From NCBI GenBank assembly GCA_964344965.1, contig CAYFPJ010000005.1, forward strand, positions 1 to 64,000: a DNA stretch of 64,000 nucleotides, given 5' to 3'. The position numbers and the translations under genes are program-made. The notes below the pieces were generated by a model. That model was not told where the DNA came from and did not search any database. It saw only the letters and a program-made list of their open reading frames with translations. The stretch is from UM-FILTER-37-12 sp964344965 (lineage in GTDB: Bacteria; Patescibacteriota; Patescibacteriia; Magasanikbacterales; UBA922). Shown piece by piece: positions 8,857 to 16,891 of this stretch (its first letter is position 1; each line of letters begins with the position of its first letter).

Positions 8857-10155
8857 CTACATTTCTCTTATGATAGTTTCGTTTCTCTTCGGCCCAAATG
8901 AAACTATCCTGATCGGACAGTCCACTTCTTTTTCTACAAACTTAATATATTCTTGCATTGTCTTGGAGAGTTCTGCAAATCCTCTTTCTTTGATGCGGTC
9001 TTTACCACTCTCTGTCATCTCCATCCAGCCGGGGAAAGTCTGATATACTGGCTCTGCAGCTCTCATATCGCTCAGGTTGCCGGGAGTTTCTCTGACAATT
9101 TTGCCGTTCACTTTGTAAGCTACACAAATTTTTATTTCCTTCATGCCAGCTAGTACGTCGAGCTTGGTGATGGCAATTTCATTGATTCCACTGACTCTGA
9201 CAGCTTGCCTCACTTGGACCAAATCAAGCCAGCCCACTCTTCTAGGACGACCGGTGACAGTGCCATACTCATGACCTTTGTCACGGAGAGTCTTGGCTGC
9301 TTCACCTTCTAGCTCGCTGACAAAAGGGCTATTGCCCACGCGACTTACATAAGCTTTGACAATCCCAATAACTCTCTTTTCGCAGTTTAATCCCACACCT
9401 GAGCCAACCTCACAATAACCAGCAACATTATTTGAGCTAGTGGTATGAGGGTAGACGCCGTGGTCTGGATCAAGAGACATCCCTTGCGCCCCTTCGAACA
9501 AGATTTTTTGACCAAATTTGTAAGCTTGGTAAAGTTCTACTTCTGTATCATGGATATATTGACGGAGTTTTTCTCCAAGTTCTAGATATTCTTGGTAGAC
9601 TGATTCTAGATCTCTAGCAAAATTGGCGTGGAAGACATTTCTAATGATCGAAACATTGAAATTATAGGCTTTGCTTAGTTTTTCTCTGAATATATCTCTA
9701 TCTAGTAAGTCCCCCATGCGGATGCCATGGCGGTACATCTTGTCGGCAAATACTGGAGCAATACCGCGTTTGGTGCTGCCAGCAGCCAGATTGCCTTGAT
9801 GCCCGCTGAGAGCTTCGTCCATTGCTATGTGGTAGGGCATGATGACATGGGCTCGCTCAGAAATGAGGAGTTTGGGCTCTATATTTTTGGTTTGCAAATC
9901 AGTGATTTCTTTCAGGAGGACATTGGGATCGACGACCACGCCATTGCCAATGACAGAAGTGGTGCCAGGAGAGATTACTCCAGACGGTACAAGACTAAGT
10001 TTGTAAGTCTCGTTACCGACGACGACGGTGTGGCCAGCATTATTCCCGCCCTGGAAACGGACGACATAGTCGACTTCTCGGGCTAGATAGTCTGTCAGTT
10101 TTCCTTTTCCTTCGTCGCCCCATTGGGCGCCGACTATTACGGTGATTTGGTTCAT
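8857..10155 (-). CDS. purA: Adenylosuccinate synthetase
   Basis: Joins IMP and aspartate using GTP, the first committed step to AMP. The N-terminal GAQWGDEGKGK loop (residues 9-19), NNAGHTVV, GSTKRGIAP, QGMSLDPDHGVYPHTTSSN and the GTP-base segment TKLDVLAG are all seen in order. Length 432 is normal. No other purine genes are in the window. It is separated from pyrB by a terminator and so is probably an independent unit. A weak hairpin (10218-10250) lies upstream. Confidence 0.95.
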   Translation of the reverse strand: MNQITVIVGAQWGDEGKGKLTDYLAREVDYVVRFQGGNNAGHTVVVGNETYKLSLVPSGVISPGTTSVIGNGVVVDPNVLLKEITDLQTKNIEPKLLISERAHVIMPYHIAMDEALSGHQGNLAAGSTKRGIAPVFADKMYRHGIRMGDLLDRDIFREKLSKAYNFNVSIIRNVFHANFARDLESVYQEYLELGEKLRQYIHDTEVELYQAYKFGQKILFEGAQGMSLDPDHGVYPHTTSSNNVAGYCEVGSGVGLNCEKRVIGIVKAYVSRVGNSPFVSELEGEAAKTLRDKGHEYGTVTGRPRRVGWLDLVQVRQAVRVSGINEIAITKLDVLAGMKEIKICVAYKVNGKIVRETPGNLSDMRAAEPVYQTFPGWMEMTESGKDRIKERGFAELSKTMQEYIKFVEKEVDCPIRIVSFGPKRNETIIREM

Positions 10156-10331
10156 AGGACATTTATGAAGACTGATAAGAGATGATGAAAACTGATTGAA
10201 CTTATTTTTGGCATAAAAAAACTACCGTTGGAGACAGGCAGTTTATTTTTCAGGTCAGAGGTAACTGGATTGCGATCATAGTGGTGTTATTTTAGCATGG
10301 TTGGGGGTGGGGAGCAAGTGGATATATGTGG

Positions 10332-10550
10332 TTATAAAATTATAGGATAAAAATTTTTACCAATATATTTTTTTGCTTTTGGAAGAGGAAAGCCTCTTTC
10401 AAAGTCGGATTCTAGAGTACCACTTAAGGCTTCTTTGGCATTTTGTTTGGCTTTGAGTAGTGTTTCTCCGTAGGTGTTGATGTTTGGTAGGTCAGGGAAA
10501 GAAACTAAGTGATTTCCCTCTTTTTTAACTATTTTGGCGTAGTAAAGCAT
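10332..10550 (-). CDS. HicB-like antitoxin-fold protein
   Basis: A 72-residue protein with the partial RNase-H-like HicB fold: SFPDLPNINTYGET, then LLKAKQNAKEAL and a short basic tail. I find no HicA-type toxin on either side, so it is an orphan or a HicB-fold protein with another job. It has no DNA-binding extension. Confidence 0.65.
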   Translation of the reverse strand: MLYYAKIVKKEGNHLVSFPDLPNINTYGETLLKAKQNAKEALSGTLESDFERGFPLPKAKKYIGKNFYPIIL

Positions 10551-10684
10551 ATTATTTTAGTCTGGATTGTTTTAAAAAATTTTCAAATTTCTTTTTCTCA
10601 ATTCGAGGGAGGGGGAAGGGGAATTAAAGGGGTGAATTGTTCCTTCCTCGAATACATCACGTTAGTATTGGCCCATTGTTTACT

Positions 10685-11077
10685 TTACAGTAAGTTGCTG
10701 TATTCAGGGTAGTTTTTTTTGATCAATCTTTTCCAGTTGGTTGTTTCGTTTCCGCCACCAAGATCATTTTTATGATATACGAGGAGTACTGACACCTGAG
10801 AGGAGTCTGCATTTATTGCCACAATACACCTATTTCCAGATGCTTTTCTCGATTGATTCGTACCAGCAACAGTAAATTCTGTCTTACAAATTTTAACAGA
10901 CTCAGCATGTACTATCACTTCTGCAATACTTCGATCAAATAGCACATCAATACTTTGATACTGTCTCACAAGAGCCTCTCTTGTAATATCCCAAGCACGC
11001 TTATATTTCTTTTGAAATTTTTTTACAAAATGCCGCTCAGCAAAGGCGGCAAATGTAACAGTATACTTAGTAGACAT
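10685..11077 (-). CDS. Putative toxin paired with Panacea antitoxin
   Basis: A 130-residue protein from ATG 11077 (MSTKYTVTFAAFAERHF...); the frame stays open upstream, but this ATG sits inside the stop region of the antitoxin (ATGTCTACTAA), an 11-bp overlap typical of two-gene toxin-antitoxin operons. It has a basic helix FVKKFQKKYKRAW, a central beta-rich part and a C-terminal LLVYHKNDL...NETTNWKRLIKK. The overall look is RelE/ParE-like, but I cannot assign the activity. Unlike the classic small RelE order, the antitoxin gene comes first. Confidence 0.6.
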   Translation of the reverse strand: MSTKYTVTFAAFAERHFVKKFQKKYKRAWDITREALVRQYQSIDVLFDRSIAEVIVHAESVKICKTEFTVAGTNQSRKASGNRCIVAINADSSQVSVLLVYHKNDLGGGNETTNWKRLIKKNYPEYSNLL

Positions 11078-11753
11078 ATTCCGGATCTTCTTGGGTAATA
11101 AGAGAATACGGAATAATCTCGTTATCCTCACAAATTGAATAAGGAAGCTGCTGGTGTGTGAATTTTACAATTTCGTTTGTTCTTTTGTCCTTCCACTTCT
11201 TTGCAATACTCTTGATGAGATCTTTTTCTTCTTTAGAAAGTGAAGACAATTTTGCACGTCGCACTGCTTCTGATTCTCCTACAAGAATTGCATCACCTTT
11301 GCGTTTGATAGAGATAGCTCCTTCATCTTCTAACTCGGCAAGTGCACGGAAGTACATGTCTGGTACAGGACCGTATTCAATTTTTCGGTACTTCATACCA
11401 CTCATACTTTCGAGATGGTTGTAGAACCATGCGAAGTCTGCAAGATATACGAGCTTTGCTAGTTTTGTTTTTGGGATTTTTCCATCAACCTTATTTCCAG
11501 CAGCGCGAAGATAGGCAAGGATCATTTCTTTATACTTCTCGTAATTTGGAACCATGCCAGATTCGAGATCCTCTATTTCAATACCAAACGTGTCCGCTAG
11601 CTTGTGTGCTTCGGAGAGTGTAAGTTCACGCCTGCCTTGTTCGACAGCAAGATAGGAAGTACGAGCGATCCCGAGTCGGTCTGCAACCTCTTGTTGTGAA
11701 AAGCCTCGCTTTTCACGTAACTCTTTGATGAATTGTGCGTATGCTTGGCTCAT
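11067..11753 (-). CDS. HTH-Panacea (DUF4065) antitoxin
   Basis: 228 residues in two domains. Residues ~5-62 are an XRE-type helix-turn-helix (FSQQEVADRLGIARTSYLAVEQ). Residues ~70-200 match the Panacea/SocA-like DUF4065 domain (KLVYLADFAWFYN, MKYRKIEYGPVPDMY, LSKEEKDLIKSI). Panacea antitoxins are known to neutralise many unrelated toxins, so the adjacent 130-residue gene is the expected partner. A consensus promoter with a palindrome in its spacer lies 25 bp upstream, consistent with autorepression through the HTH. Confidence 0.85.
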   Translation of the reverse strand: MSQAYAQFIKELREKRGFSQQEVADRLGIARTSYLAVEQGRRELTLSEAHKLADTFGIEIEDLESGMVPNYEKYKEMILAYLRAAGNKVDGKIPKTKLAKLVYLADFAWFYNHLESMSGMKYRKIEYGPVPDMYFRALAELEDEGAISIKRKGDAILVGESEAVRRAKLSSLSKEEKDLIKSIAKKWKDKRTNEIVKFTHQQLPYSICEDNEIIPYSLITQEDPEYVY

Positions 11754-11778
11754 ATGTGTGATTAGTTAAGGGTATTCT

Positions 11779-11807
11779 TATATAGCACAGTATACCATAC
11801 TTGTCAA
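11779..11807 (-). promoter_or_regulatory. Promoter and operator of Panacea TA operon
   Basis: Minus-strand TTGACA (11802-11807), 17-bp spacer, TATATA (11779-11784). The spacer contains the palindrome AGTATGGTATACT (11789-11801), well placed for repression by the HTH antitoxin. Confidence 0.8.
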
Positions 11808-12046
11808 TATTACGACAGTGTATGTACATAATTTTGACAGTACCTATGGACAGGAGGATGAGGAAAAATAACTTTTTCTCTCTTTACTTTTGGCTTATTT
11901 TTTGCTAAAATAAAGATAATAAGTTCCTTTAGTAATTCAAGTAAATCATTAAGATTTATCCTTAGCATGAAAAAAATATCGTTACTTCTTACGGGAATGG
12001 TGGTCTCAGAAATTCTAATGATTTCAATATTTTTGTTGACAAATCC

Positions 12047-12157
12047 TTCAGTAAAAGGTATACTTGCGTTGCTTTCAACAAAAAGACAACGTGTCAACAA
12101 AAAGACAACGTGTCAACAAAAAGACAACGTGTCAACGCAAGTATACCTTTTACTGAA
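12047..12157. repeat. Three 19-bp direct repeats inside a 25-bp perfect inverted repeat
   Basis: Left arm 12047-12071 and right arm 12133-12157 are perfect 25-bp inverted repeats (TTCAGTAAAAGGTATAC...). Between them, CAACAAAAAGACAACGTGT occurs three times in tandem without change (12076-12132), after a 4-bp lead. This sits in the ~680-bp geneless stretch 11754-12430, which otherwise holds only the TA promoter and the gatB terminator. Confidence 0.9.
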
Positions 12158-12227
12158 TATTAAAATACCATAATTGTACCTCGTTACAGCATAACAAAAA
12201 AATGCTGTTTTTTATTTGATTATTCTC

Positions 12228-12263
12228 CTATAAAAAACAATCCCGCCCGAGAATACGGCGGGA
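12228..12263 (-). terminator. gatB terminator
   Basis: On the minus strand TCCCGCC and GGCGGGA pair around CGTATTCTC or its equivalent, followed by TTGTTTTTTATA. It lies ~170 bp past the gatB stop. Confidence 0.8.
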
Positions 12264-12430
12264 AACCATATTTCCCCTCAACAACACAGGAAAAAGAAAT
12301 TTGAAATTTGAAGATTTTTAAACCAAATGGGCGGTTAGCCCATAAAAGAAAAGGGATATTTCAGCTAATAAAGATTATCCATACTATTTCTTGCGTTTTA
12401 TTCCAGATTGGTATGTTATGCGTAATATTT

Positions 12431-13972
12431 TTATTTTAACCTCTCCCTCAAAATCCTCTCCACCACTTCCGGATCAGCACTGCCTTCACTTGCTTTCATC
12501 ACCATCCCAATCAAGAATTTGATAATTGGATCTTTACCAGCTTTGAACTGCTCCACTTGTTTGGGGTAGCTTTTGATAGCTTCTTCCACCAGTTCACCTA
12601 CTTTCCCCTCATCAGATACCTGTCCCCAACCTTTTTCTTCCATGATGTGCGTTGGGTCTTTATCTTTCTTACTGCCAGCCATGATGAGGAGAATTTTTTG
12701 GGCATTAGTGGAGTTGACTCTTTTGGTGTAGATAAGAGCAATCAGCTCGGCAAAATTTTCGGCAGTGAAGGCGACATCTGTAATATTTTTATTTTTTTCT
12801 TTCAAGACACCCATTAGCTTGCTAGTGATCCACCCTCCGGCTAGTCTAATAATTTTTTGCGGGACGTTTTCTGCTTTGTTTTTGGTCTCTGGGAGGGAAT
12901 CAAGCCATTCAGTGAGCTCGCTAATCACTTGTTCGGCAAAATTAGCCCAGTTTTTGTCTTGACTAAGGAGTTTGGCATCACTATATGAGAATCCATATTC
13001 AGCATGAAATCTTTTCCTCTTAGCTTGTGGTAATTCTCCGAGAGAAATATTACCAGCAATTTTAAGTGGATGGAAAGGGGGAATATCTGGCTCGGGGAAA
13101 TAGCGATAATCATCGGAGTTTTCTTTTTTCCTTTGCATCACTGTCTCGCCCTTGTCTTCGTTCCACCCCCTGGTCTGCTGGACCCAGGTCTCACCTTTCT
13201 CTATCATTTCAGTCTGTCTTTTGATTTCATATTCTATGCCACGCTCTACTGCTTTAAAAGAATTTAAGTTTTTCAACTCCACTTTGTTATTCAACTTGTA
13301 ATCACCAAGTGGCTTGACGACACCGTCAACAATTTCAAACTTGCCAGCTTCCTGAAGAGAGATATTGGCTTCACAGCGCATATGTCCCTTCTCCATATCG
13401 GCATCACTGACATCAAGATAGCGCATAATGGTGCGGAGTTCCTGGCAATAAGTCTTGGCTTCGAGAGAAGTCTTGAAATCTGGGTCTGTGACAATCTCGA
13501 CCAGAGGGGTGCCAGCACGGTTGAAATCAACCAATGTGCTACCGTCATTGGCGTGAGTAAGCTTGCAAGTGTCTTCTTCGAGGTGGACTCTGGTGATTCC
13601 AATTTTGGCTTCACCTCTTATATTTTCTTCGGTTGTGAATTCAAGAGTGATCTCCCCATGCTCAGCAATGGGTTCGTCGTACTGTGATATTTGATAGGCC
13701 TTTGGTAGATCAGGATAAAAGTAGTGCTTGCGATCAAATTTGGAAAGTTCACGAATCTGACATCCGAGAGCTTTGCCAATTTTTACTGTCCATTCGACAG
13801 CTTTTTTGTTTGGTATTGGAAGAGTGCCTGGCTGGGCTGTGCAGGTTGGGCAGATGTTGATATTTGGCTGCGGTTCATCAGGGTCATTTTTACAACTACA
13901 AAACATTTTGGAGTTGCTCTTCAGTTCGACATGTACTTCCATGCCAATGATTGGGACTAGATTTTTTGCCAT
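12431..13972 (-). CDS. gatB: Asp-tRNA(Asn)/Glu-tRNA(Gln) amidotransferase subunit B
   Basis: Kinase-like subunit of GatCAB that activates mischarged Glu-tRNA(Gln)/Asp-tRNA(Asn) for amidation. The start GMEVHVELKSNSKMFC, the zinc-type cysteines CSCKND...CPTC, KHYFYPDLPKAYQISQ, the EEDTCK segment, RAGTPLVEIVTDPD and GHMRCEANIS are all in family order. The C-terminal YqeY-like tRNA-binding domain ends in DPEVVERILRE. Length 513 is slightly long. gatA and gatC are not in the window. Confidence 0.95.
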   Translation of the reverse strand: MAKNLVPIIGMEVHVELKSNSKMFCSCKNDPDEPQPNINICPTCTAQPGTLPIPNKKAVEWTVKIGKALGCQIRELSKFDRKHYFYPDLPKAYQISQYDEPIAEHGEITLEFTTEENIRGEAKIGITRVHLEEDTCKLTHANDGSTLVDFNRAGTPLVEIVTDPDFKTSLEAKTYCQELRTIMRYLDVSDADMEKGHMRCEANISLQEAGKFEIVDGVVKPLGDYKLNNKVELKNLNSFKAVERGIEYEIKRQTEMIEKGETWVQQTRGWNEDKGETVMQRKKENSDDYRYFPEPDIPPFHPLKIAGNISLGELPQAKRKRFHAEYGFSYSDAKLLSQDKNWANFAEQVISELTEWLDSLPETKNKAENVPQKIIRLAGGWITSKLMGVLKEKNKNITDVAFTAENFAELIALIYTKRVNSTNAQKILLIMAGSKKDKDPTHIMEEKGWGQVSDEGKVGELVEEAIKSYPKQVEQFKAGKDPIIKFLIGMVMKASEGSADPEVVERILRERLK

Positions 13973-13984
13973 ATTTTTATTAAT

Positions 13985-14089
13985 TTATTCTTGTCTTAAC
14001 AGTGCATCCAACTCTTTTTTTTCTAATGTTCTTTCACGTGTTTCTGGCCTTCTGCGTCTCGGTTTTCTTTTCCTGTTTTTTCTAAACAT
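13985..14089 (-). CDS. Very small basic ORF upstream of gatB
   Basis: About 34 residues from ATG 14089, MFRKNRKRKPRRRRPETRE then a charged tail ending LDALLRQE. The frame is open back to 14194, but that would read through a 15-bp perfect hairpin, so the shorter start is more likely if it is coded at all. It ends 13 bp before gatB. I cannot assign a function. Confidence 0.3.
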   Translation of the reverse strand: MFRKNRKRKPRRRRPETRERTLEKKELDALLRQE

Positions 14090-14138
14090 ATCTAAATGTT
14101 TGATGTAATAATATTTTGATTGTAACACCGTTTTGCCT

Positions 14139-14178
14139 AATTGAAAAGACCTCCTTAGTAGAGGTCTTTTCAATTTTT
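14139..14178. terminator. Strong terminator-like hairpin
   Basis: AATTGAAAAGACCTC (14139-14153) and GAGGTCTTTTCAATT (14161-14175) make a perfect 15-bp stem with a 7-nt loop, followed on the plus strand by TTT. It lies downstream of the 14343-15158 gene and probably ends the dTMP cluster transcript on the minus strand. Confidence 0.65.
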
Positions 14179-14342
14179 GTGACATCGATTCCACCCAAGG
14201 CGGACAAGTACACTGATTAAAATAGATTACACAGATACTAGAATAAAATATCTATAGTGAAATAAACACTTTGTGGATCTGCCACAGTTCCATTTCTTTT
14301 GACCCTGACGCTCTCTAGCTCTCTGGCCCAGGGAGGGGCTCA

Positions 14343-15158
14343 CTACTTAGTATTTTCAGGAGAAGTGTTGTTTGTAGGCAAAGAAGGTTGAGGTTCTTGA
14401 AGGACTGGGTTATTTTTCAATTCTATATAAAGAATAGTTGAAGCATTGGTAGTGAGTGGGGCCAGAAGGAGTCCAAGTGCTGTAAAGATAAGTGAGGATA
14501 TAATAACAAATGTGACAAACAGTAGAGAGTCTGGATCAGTATGTTCTAAAATTGATTCTATTGGATACCCAACTATCCTATCAACAGCTATGATCAATAT
14601 TCCAAATACTATGCCAGGCACAATAAGGCGAACAAATACTTCCCACCATCTACCTACTACTAAATTTTTACTGACTTTTAGAGATTCCATTGTTTTGTAT
14701 TTGTCAATTGCAATAGCGTAGATGACAAAGGCAAACCATAGTGTAAAAATGATACCAGGAATAATGAATAGTATGAAACCGCCAAGCACTGCCAGACCGG
14801 CAACAATAAAAGCTCCTATTGCTGGTAAGATGGCTGCTTTGGACATATTTAAGTCTACTTGCATACCTTCCTGTGGTTTATTCTCATACAGATTTGCAAT
14901 AGCTCTTATGAAAGCCAGGGAAATCCAAAAGTTTATAACAGTGAGACCGATGGCAATAATCGCGTAAATTAAGAAAGATACTCCAAGCGGACCAAATACG
15001 TGGAGGTCTGATGATATGAATACAGGCACCATGATAGGAGCGATTGCCAACAGTGAAGATGGTATGAATGCCAGGCCGATATATTTTAGGAATAATTTGA
15101 GGTTGTCACGATACAATTCGACACTTTTTTTGATAATATCTGTTATTGATATGAGCAT
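14343..15158 (-). CDS. Polytopic membrane protein, DUF975/GlpQ-membrane-domain-like
   Basis: 271 residues with about six hydrophobic segments. The opening ISITDIIKKSVELYRDNLKLF resembles the start of DUF975/GDPD-membrane-domain proteins, in which a cytoplasmic helix precedes the first membrane span. FIIPGIIFTLWFAFVIYAIA and the MESLKVSKNLVVGRWW helix fit that family. The C-terminus (PSLPTNNTSPENTK) is polar. Function unknown. It follows tmk by ~100 bp in the same direction. Confidence 0.75.
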   Translation of the reverse strand: MLISITDIIKKSVELYRDNLKLFLKYIGLAFIPSSLLAIAPIMVPVFISSDLHVFGPLGVSFLIYAIIAIGLTVINFWISLAFIRAIANLYENKPQEGMQVDLNMSKAAILPAIGAFIVAGLAVLGGFILFIIPGIIFTLWFAFVIYAIAIDKYKTMESLKVSKNLVVGRWWEVFVRLIVPGIVFGILIIAVDRIVGYPIESILEHTDPDSLLFVTFVIISSLIFTALGLLLAPLTTNASTILYIELKNNPVLQEPQPSLPTNNTSPENTK

Positions 15159-15256
15159 ATAGGTTGAAAGATTAATCCGTCCAAGGCGGGTTTGCTTTGG
15201 GCGGAGTGTTTAGGTATTTTTTATATTATACCATTTTTATATAAGAGAGAGAATAA

Positions 15257-15970
15257 TTACAAGTGCTTTGATACTTCTTGCCATATTTTCGTGTGAATTT
15301 CTTCTGCTGCCATCATTTTGTCATCTTTGACACATTCTATGAGGGAAAATTCGGGATAGGAGTTTGCTATGTCTAGATATGCCTGTTCTGCGTCGTGGAG
15401 ATGATTCAAATCATCCTCATGGATATCTCTTTTCTTACCATCTTTTATATATTCACGACTCTCTTTTTTGTCTACAAGCTGTTGAGAAATTTTTGGAGTG
15501 ACATGGAGGATGATATTGACATCTGGTTTTGGGATACCCATTATATTGTATTCTAGATTGTAGTTCCATTGAAAATATTTTTTTCTTTCTGTCTCATCTT
15601 TTATCTTACCTCCCTGATGACCCATATTTGATGCTACGTATCTGTTGGCTATGACTATATTTCCTTCTGCGAGCCAGTCACTTATTTCAGAAGATGCTGC
15701 AAAGCGGTCCACAGCGTAGAAGATAGAAGCACGGTAAGGTCCAACCTCACTAGCACTACCAAATTTACCATTAAGATAGTCTTCTACCAGTGCTGCACTA
15801 GGTTTTCCGTATTGAGGGAAGTCGATCCTTTTTACTCGGTTATTATTTTCTTCTAATTTGTGTACCAAAAGATCGGTCTGAGTAGTCTTGCCAGATCCGT
15901 CCGTCCCTTCGAGCATTATGAACAATCCAGTTCGGAGTTCGGAGTTCGGAGTTCGGAGTTTCTTATTCAT
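15257..15970 (-). CDS. tmk: Thymidylate kinase
   Basis: Phosphorylates dTMP to dTDP. The P-loop EGTDGSGKTT is at about 21-30, the DR(F) motif in YAVDRFAAS at ~80, and the lid region holds KKESREYIKDGKKRDIHEDD. The first 14 residues (MNKKLRTPNSELRT) are coded by a heptamer tandem repeat. The true start may be further in, nearer GLFIMLEG, but no good ATG other than Met19 exists there. Last catalytic step of the dTMP cluster. Confidence 0.92.
   Translation of the reverse strand: MNKKLRTPNSELRTGLFIMLEGTDGSGKTTQTDLLVHKLEENNNRVKRIDFPQYGKPSAALVEDYLNGKFGSASEVGPYRASIFYAVDRFAASSEISDWLAEGNIVIANRYVASNMGHQGGKIKDETERKKYFQWNYNLEYNIMGIPKPDVNIILHVTPKISQQLVDKKESREYIKDGKKRDIHEDDLNHLHDAEQAYLDIANSYPEFSLIECVKDDKMMAAEEIHTKIWQEVSKHL
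15931..15958 (+). repeat. Heptamer repeat (TTCGGAG)x4
   Basis: Four exact tandem copies of TTCGGAG inside the 5' coding end of tmk. They form the left arm of a degenerate inverted repeat around the IVP gene 15975-16328. Confidence 0.9.
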
Positions 15971-15974
15971 ATAT

Positions 15975-16328
15975 TTATTTTTGAAGATGACCTCTGTAAT
16001 TATAAAGTAATTTTAATGTTTCCAAAAGAAGTTTTTCCGTTTTTACCCACTCTCTTTCAGGAATAAATTTAAGTTTTTTTGAGATAATGATCTGAGTTTC
16101 CAATTCACTGGCAGACCCATATGCTATATTTACAAAATGGGCATTTTCTTTTCTACCTCTCCTTGCATACCCCTCAGTGATGTTTGAAGGTATAGAAACA
16201 CAGCATCTCCTCATTTGACTTATTAAGCCAAATCTTTCGTCTACAGGAAATAATTTTGTGATACGATATATTTCAATAGTCAAATCTATTGATTTTTTCC
16301 ATACATTTAGATCTTTATATGTTTGCAT
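15975..16328 (-). CDS. Four-helix-bundle protein, 23S rRNA IVP (S23) family
   Basis: 117 residues, four amphipathic helices. It opens with the family hallmark YKDLNVWKKSIDLTIEIY. Then come FGLISQMRRCCVSIPSNITEGYARRG and the final SELETQIIISKKL...KLLYNYRG region, quoted in parts. Family members are named for genes inside 23S rRNA intervening sequences; the function is unknown. Here it is inserted between dfrA and tmk, bracketed by heptamer repeats at 15931-15958 and 16339-16366 that are partly complementary. Confidence 0.88.
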   Translation of the reverse strand: MQTYKDLNVWKKSIDLTIEIYRITKLFPVDERFGLISQMRRCCVSIPSNITEGYARRGRKENAHFVNIAYGSASELETQIIISKKLKFIPEREWVKTEKLLLETLKLLYNYRGHLQK

Positions 16329-16338
16329 AGTATCCTCC

Positions 16339-16366
16339 GAACTATGAACTAAGAACTCTGAACTTT
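16339..16366 (+). repeat. Heptamer repeat (GAACTNN)x4
   Basis: GAACTAT GAACTAA GAACTCT GAACTTT. Its reverse complement reads NNAGTTC four times, partly matching the (TTCGGAG)n arm on the other side of the IVP gene. It lies in the 20-bp gap before dfrA and runs into the dfrA 3' end (VKVQSS). Confidence 0.8.
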
Positions 16367-16831
16367 AACGTATCTTACAAATGAGAATCCTTCATGGTCT
16401 TCGCGCCAGACTTCTTTCCAAATATTCATATCAATAGTCGGGAAAAAGGCATCGCAAGCTTCGACAGTTTGGTCGACATGGGTAATCTCTAAAACATCAG
16501 CAGTGAGAATCATCTCTTCAAAAATACGCTGACCTCCAAAACCAATAATTTCTTCACCATCGTGGGCTGCCACTGCTTCTGGGACAGAGTTATATCTCTC
16601 TACGCCTTCTGGAAGAACATATTCTTTATTTCTAGTGATGACAACATTGGTCCTCTTCGGCAGAGGACGATGTTTTTCTGGAATTGACTCCCAAGTTTTT
16701 CGGCCCATGATCAAAACTTTTCCAAGAGTGAGTTTTCTCATGTGTTTGAAATCTTCTGGGATATCCCAAGGCAGATCATTGTCTTTGCCAATACAATTGT
16801 TTTTTGAGATGGCGGCTACTAGGGTGATCAT
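16349..16831 (-). CDS. dfrA: Dihydrofolate reductase
   Basis: Regenerates tetrahydrofolate consumed by ThyA. The N-terminus VAAISKNNCIGKDNDLPWDIPEDFKHM, in parts NNCIGKDNDLPW and the acidic residue in DIPEDF, is classic. GKVLIMGRKTWESIP and the NADPH-binding IIGFGGQRIFEEM follow, then EITHVDQTVEACDAFFP. Length 160 is standard. It clusters with thyA, as in many genomes that use the ThyA route. Confidence 0.95.
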   Translation of the reverse strand: MITLVAAISKNNCIGKDNDLPWDIPEDFKHMRKLTLGKVLIMGRKTWESIPEKHRPLPKRTNVVITRNKEYVLPEGVERYNSVPEAVAAHDGEEIIGFGGQRIFEEMILTADVLEITHVDQTVEACDAFFPTIDMNIWKEVWREDHEGFSFVRYVKVQSS

Positions 16832-16834
16832 AAT

Positions 16835-16875
16835 AGTTCATAGTTCATAGTTCATAGTTCATGAGGTCATGAACT
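16835..16875. repeat. Heptamer repeat (AGTTCAT)x4 with fold-back
   Basis: AGTTCAT four times exactly (16835-16862). The last copy then pairs with TCATGAACT (AGTTCATGA/TCATGAACT) to give a hairpin between dfrA and the 16892 gene. Confidence 0.85.
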
Positions 16876-16891
16876 TAGAGCTATGGACTGG

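Noticed and set aside
12076..12132. Possible CRISPR array (three direct repeats)
   Set aside because: The 19-bp units are directly adjacent with no spacers, and no cas genes are in the window.
11967..12173. 68-residue ORF over the repeat/inverted-repeat structure
   Set aside because: It is coded mostly by the repeats, has no start context and no recognisable features.
14090..14194. Upstream extension of the small 13985 ORF
   Set aside because: It would read through a perfect 15-bp terminator-like stem; an internal ATG is more plausible.
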